From: an uncultured Mordavella sp.
Lineage (GTDB): Bacteria > Bacillota > Clostridia > Lachnospirales > Lachnospiraceae
NCBI GenBank assembly: GCA_902406105.1
Contig: CABPCP010000072.1
Coordinates: 1 to 13,804 of the forward strand
Direction of reading: 5' to 3'
Length of the DNA: 13,804 nt
Position numbers and translations under genes: made by a program. Each line of letters begins with the position of its first letter. Positions within the stretch are counted from its first letter, which is position 1. The notes under the pieces are model-generated. The model made no database searches, had not been told where the DNA came from, and saw nothing but the letters and a program-made list of their open reading frames with translations. Positions 13,746 to 13,804 of the stretch are shown in pieces.

Positions 13746-13804
13746 AAAAAGGGACAGGGCATTTTTAATTTGGGCCGGGGGATTTTTAAAAATCCCCCGG
13801 CCCC
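13746..13804 (-). repeat. Palindrome-arm dispersed repeat, copy 3, inverted, after spoVAD
   Basis: This is the same element in reverse orientation. The arm comes first, GGGACAGGGCATTTTTAATT (13751-13770), then the 32-bp palindrome (13772-13803). Read on the minus strand its arm is nearly identical to that of copy 1, including the TTTTT after GCCCTGTCCC. It starts about 5 nt after the spoVAD stop and runs to the window end. Its last 28 bases equal the first 28 of the window. Confidence 0.93.

Noticed and set aside
1..13804. A circular plasmid or phage, suggested by the identical 28-bp ends
   Set aside because: The shared ends are the palindromic repeat, which also occurs internally. Gene content is chromosomal and no replication or phage gene is present.

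Overview
The window looks like chromosomal DNA of a low-GC, endospore-forming Clostridia bacterium, most likely a Lachnospiraceae relative. The evidence is strong AGGAGG-type ribosome binding sites, a valine T-box, a spoIIA-spoVA sporulation block and Firmicutes-type ValS, FolC and LTA-synthase-like proteins. The genus cannot be set from the sequence alone. Gene density is high and almost everything reads rightward. Only mazG is on the minus strand.

Layout. (1) 1-57: a partial copy of a palindromic repeat. (2) 160-1087: a small protein of unknown function converges on mazG over a shared hairpin terminator. mazG has its own promoter. (3) 1138-9309: one long apparent transcription unit. A vegetative promoter (TTGACA, 17 nt, TATCAT) is followed by a T-box leader with a GUA (valine) specifier and a perfect intrinsic terminator. 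Then come valS, a membrane LTA-synthase-family phosphoglycerol transferase, folC, an unlisted 44-residue ORF and a bitopic TPR protein. The genes overlap or lie within about 17 nt of each other, and the unit ends in a 17-bp terminator hairpin. (4) 9369-10828: spoIIAA-spoIIAB-sigF, the anti-anti-sigma/anti-sigma/sigma-F module of the forespore, with touching or overlapping genes. (5) 10841-13740: a sigma-G-type promoter (TGTATA, 18 nt, CATACTA) drives an unlisted 52-residue single-TM protein, then spoVAA, spoVAB, spoVAC and spoVAD, the machinery that moves dipicolinic acid into the spore and releases it at germination. spoVAE, expected next, is not in the window.

The most unusual structure is a short dispersed element present three times (1-57, 12131-12184, 13746-13804). 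Each copy has a perfect palindrome built from GGGCCGGGGGATTTTT and its reverse complement, plus an about 20-bp arm ending GCCCTGTCCC. One copy sits inside the spoVA operon between spoVAB and spoVAC. A second, in inverted orientation, follows spoVAD, so spoVAC-spoVAD is bracketed by an inverted pair. The window begins and ends in the palindrome, which suggests an assembly contig broken at repeats.

No CRISPR array, tRNA, rRNA, transposase or phage gene was seen. The best candidates for undescribed biology are the palindrome-arm element and its place in the spoVA operon, the 52-residue forespore membrane ORF, and the 44-residue ORF in the valS-folC operon.
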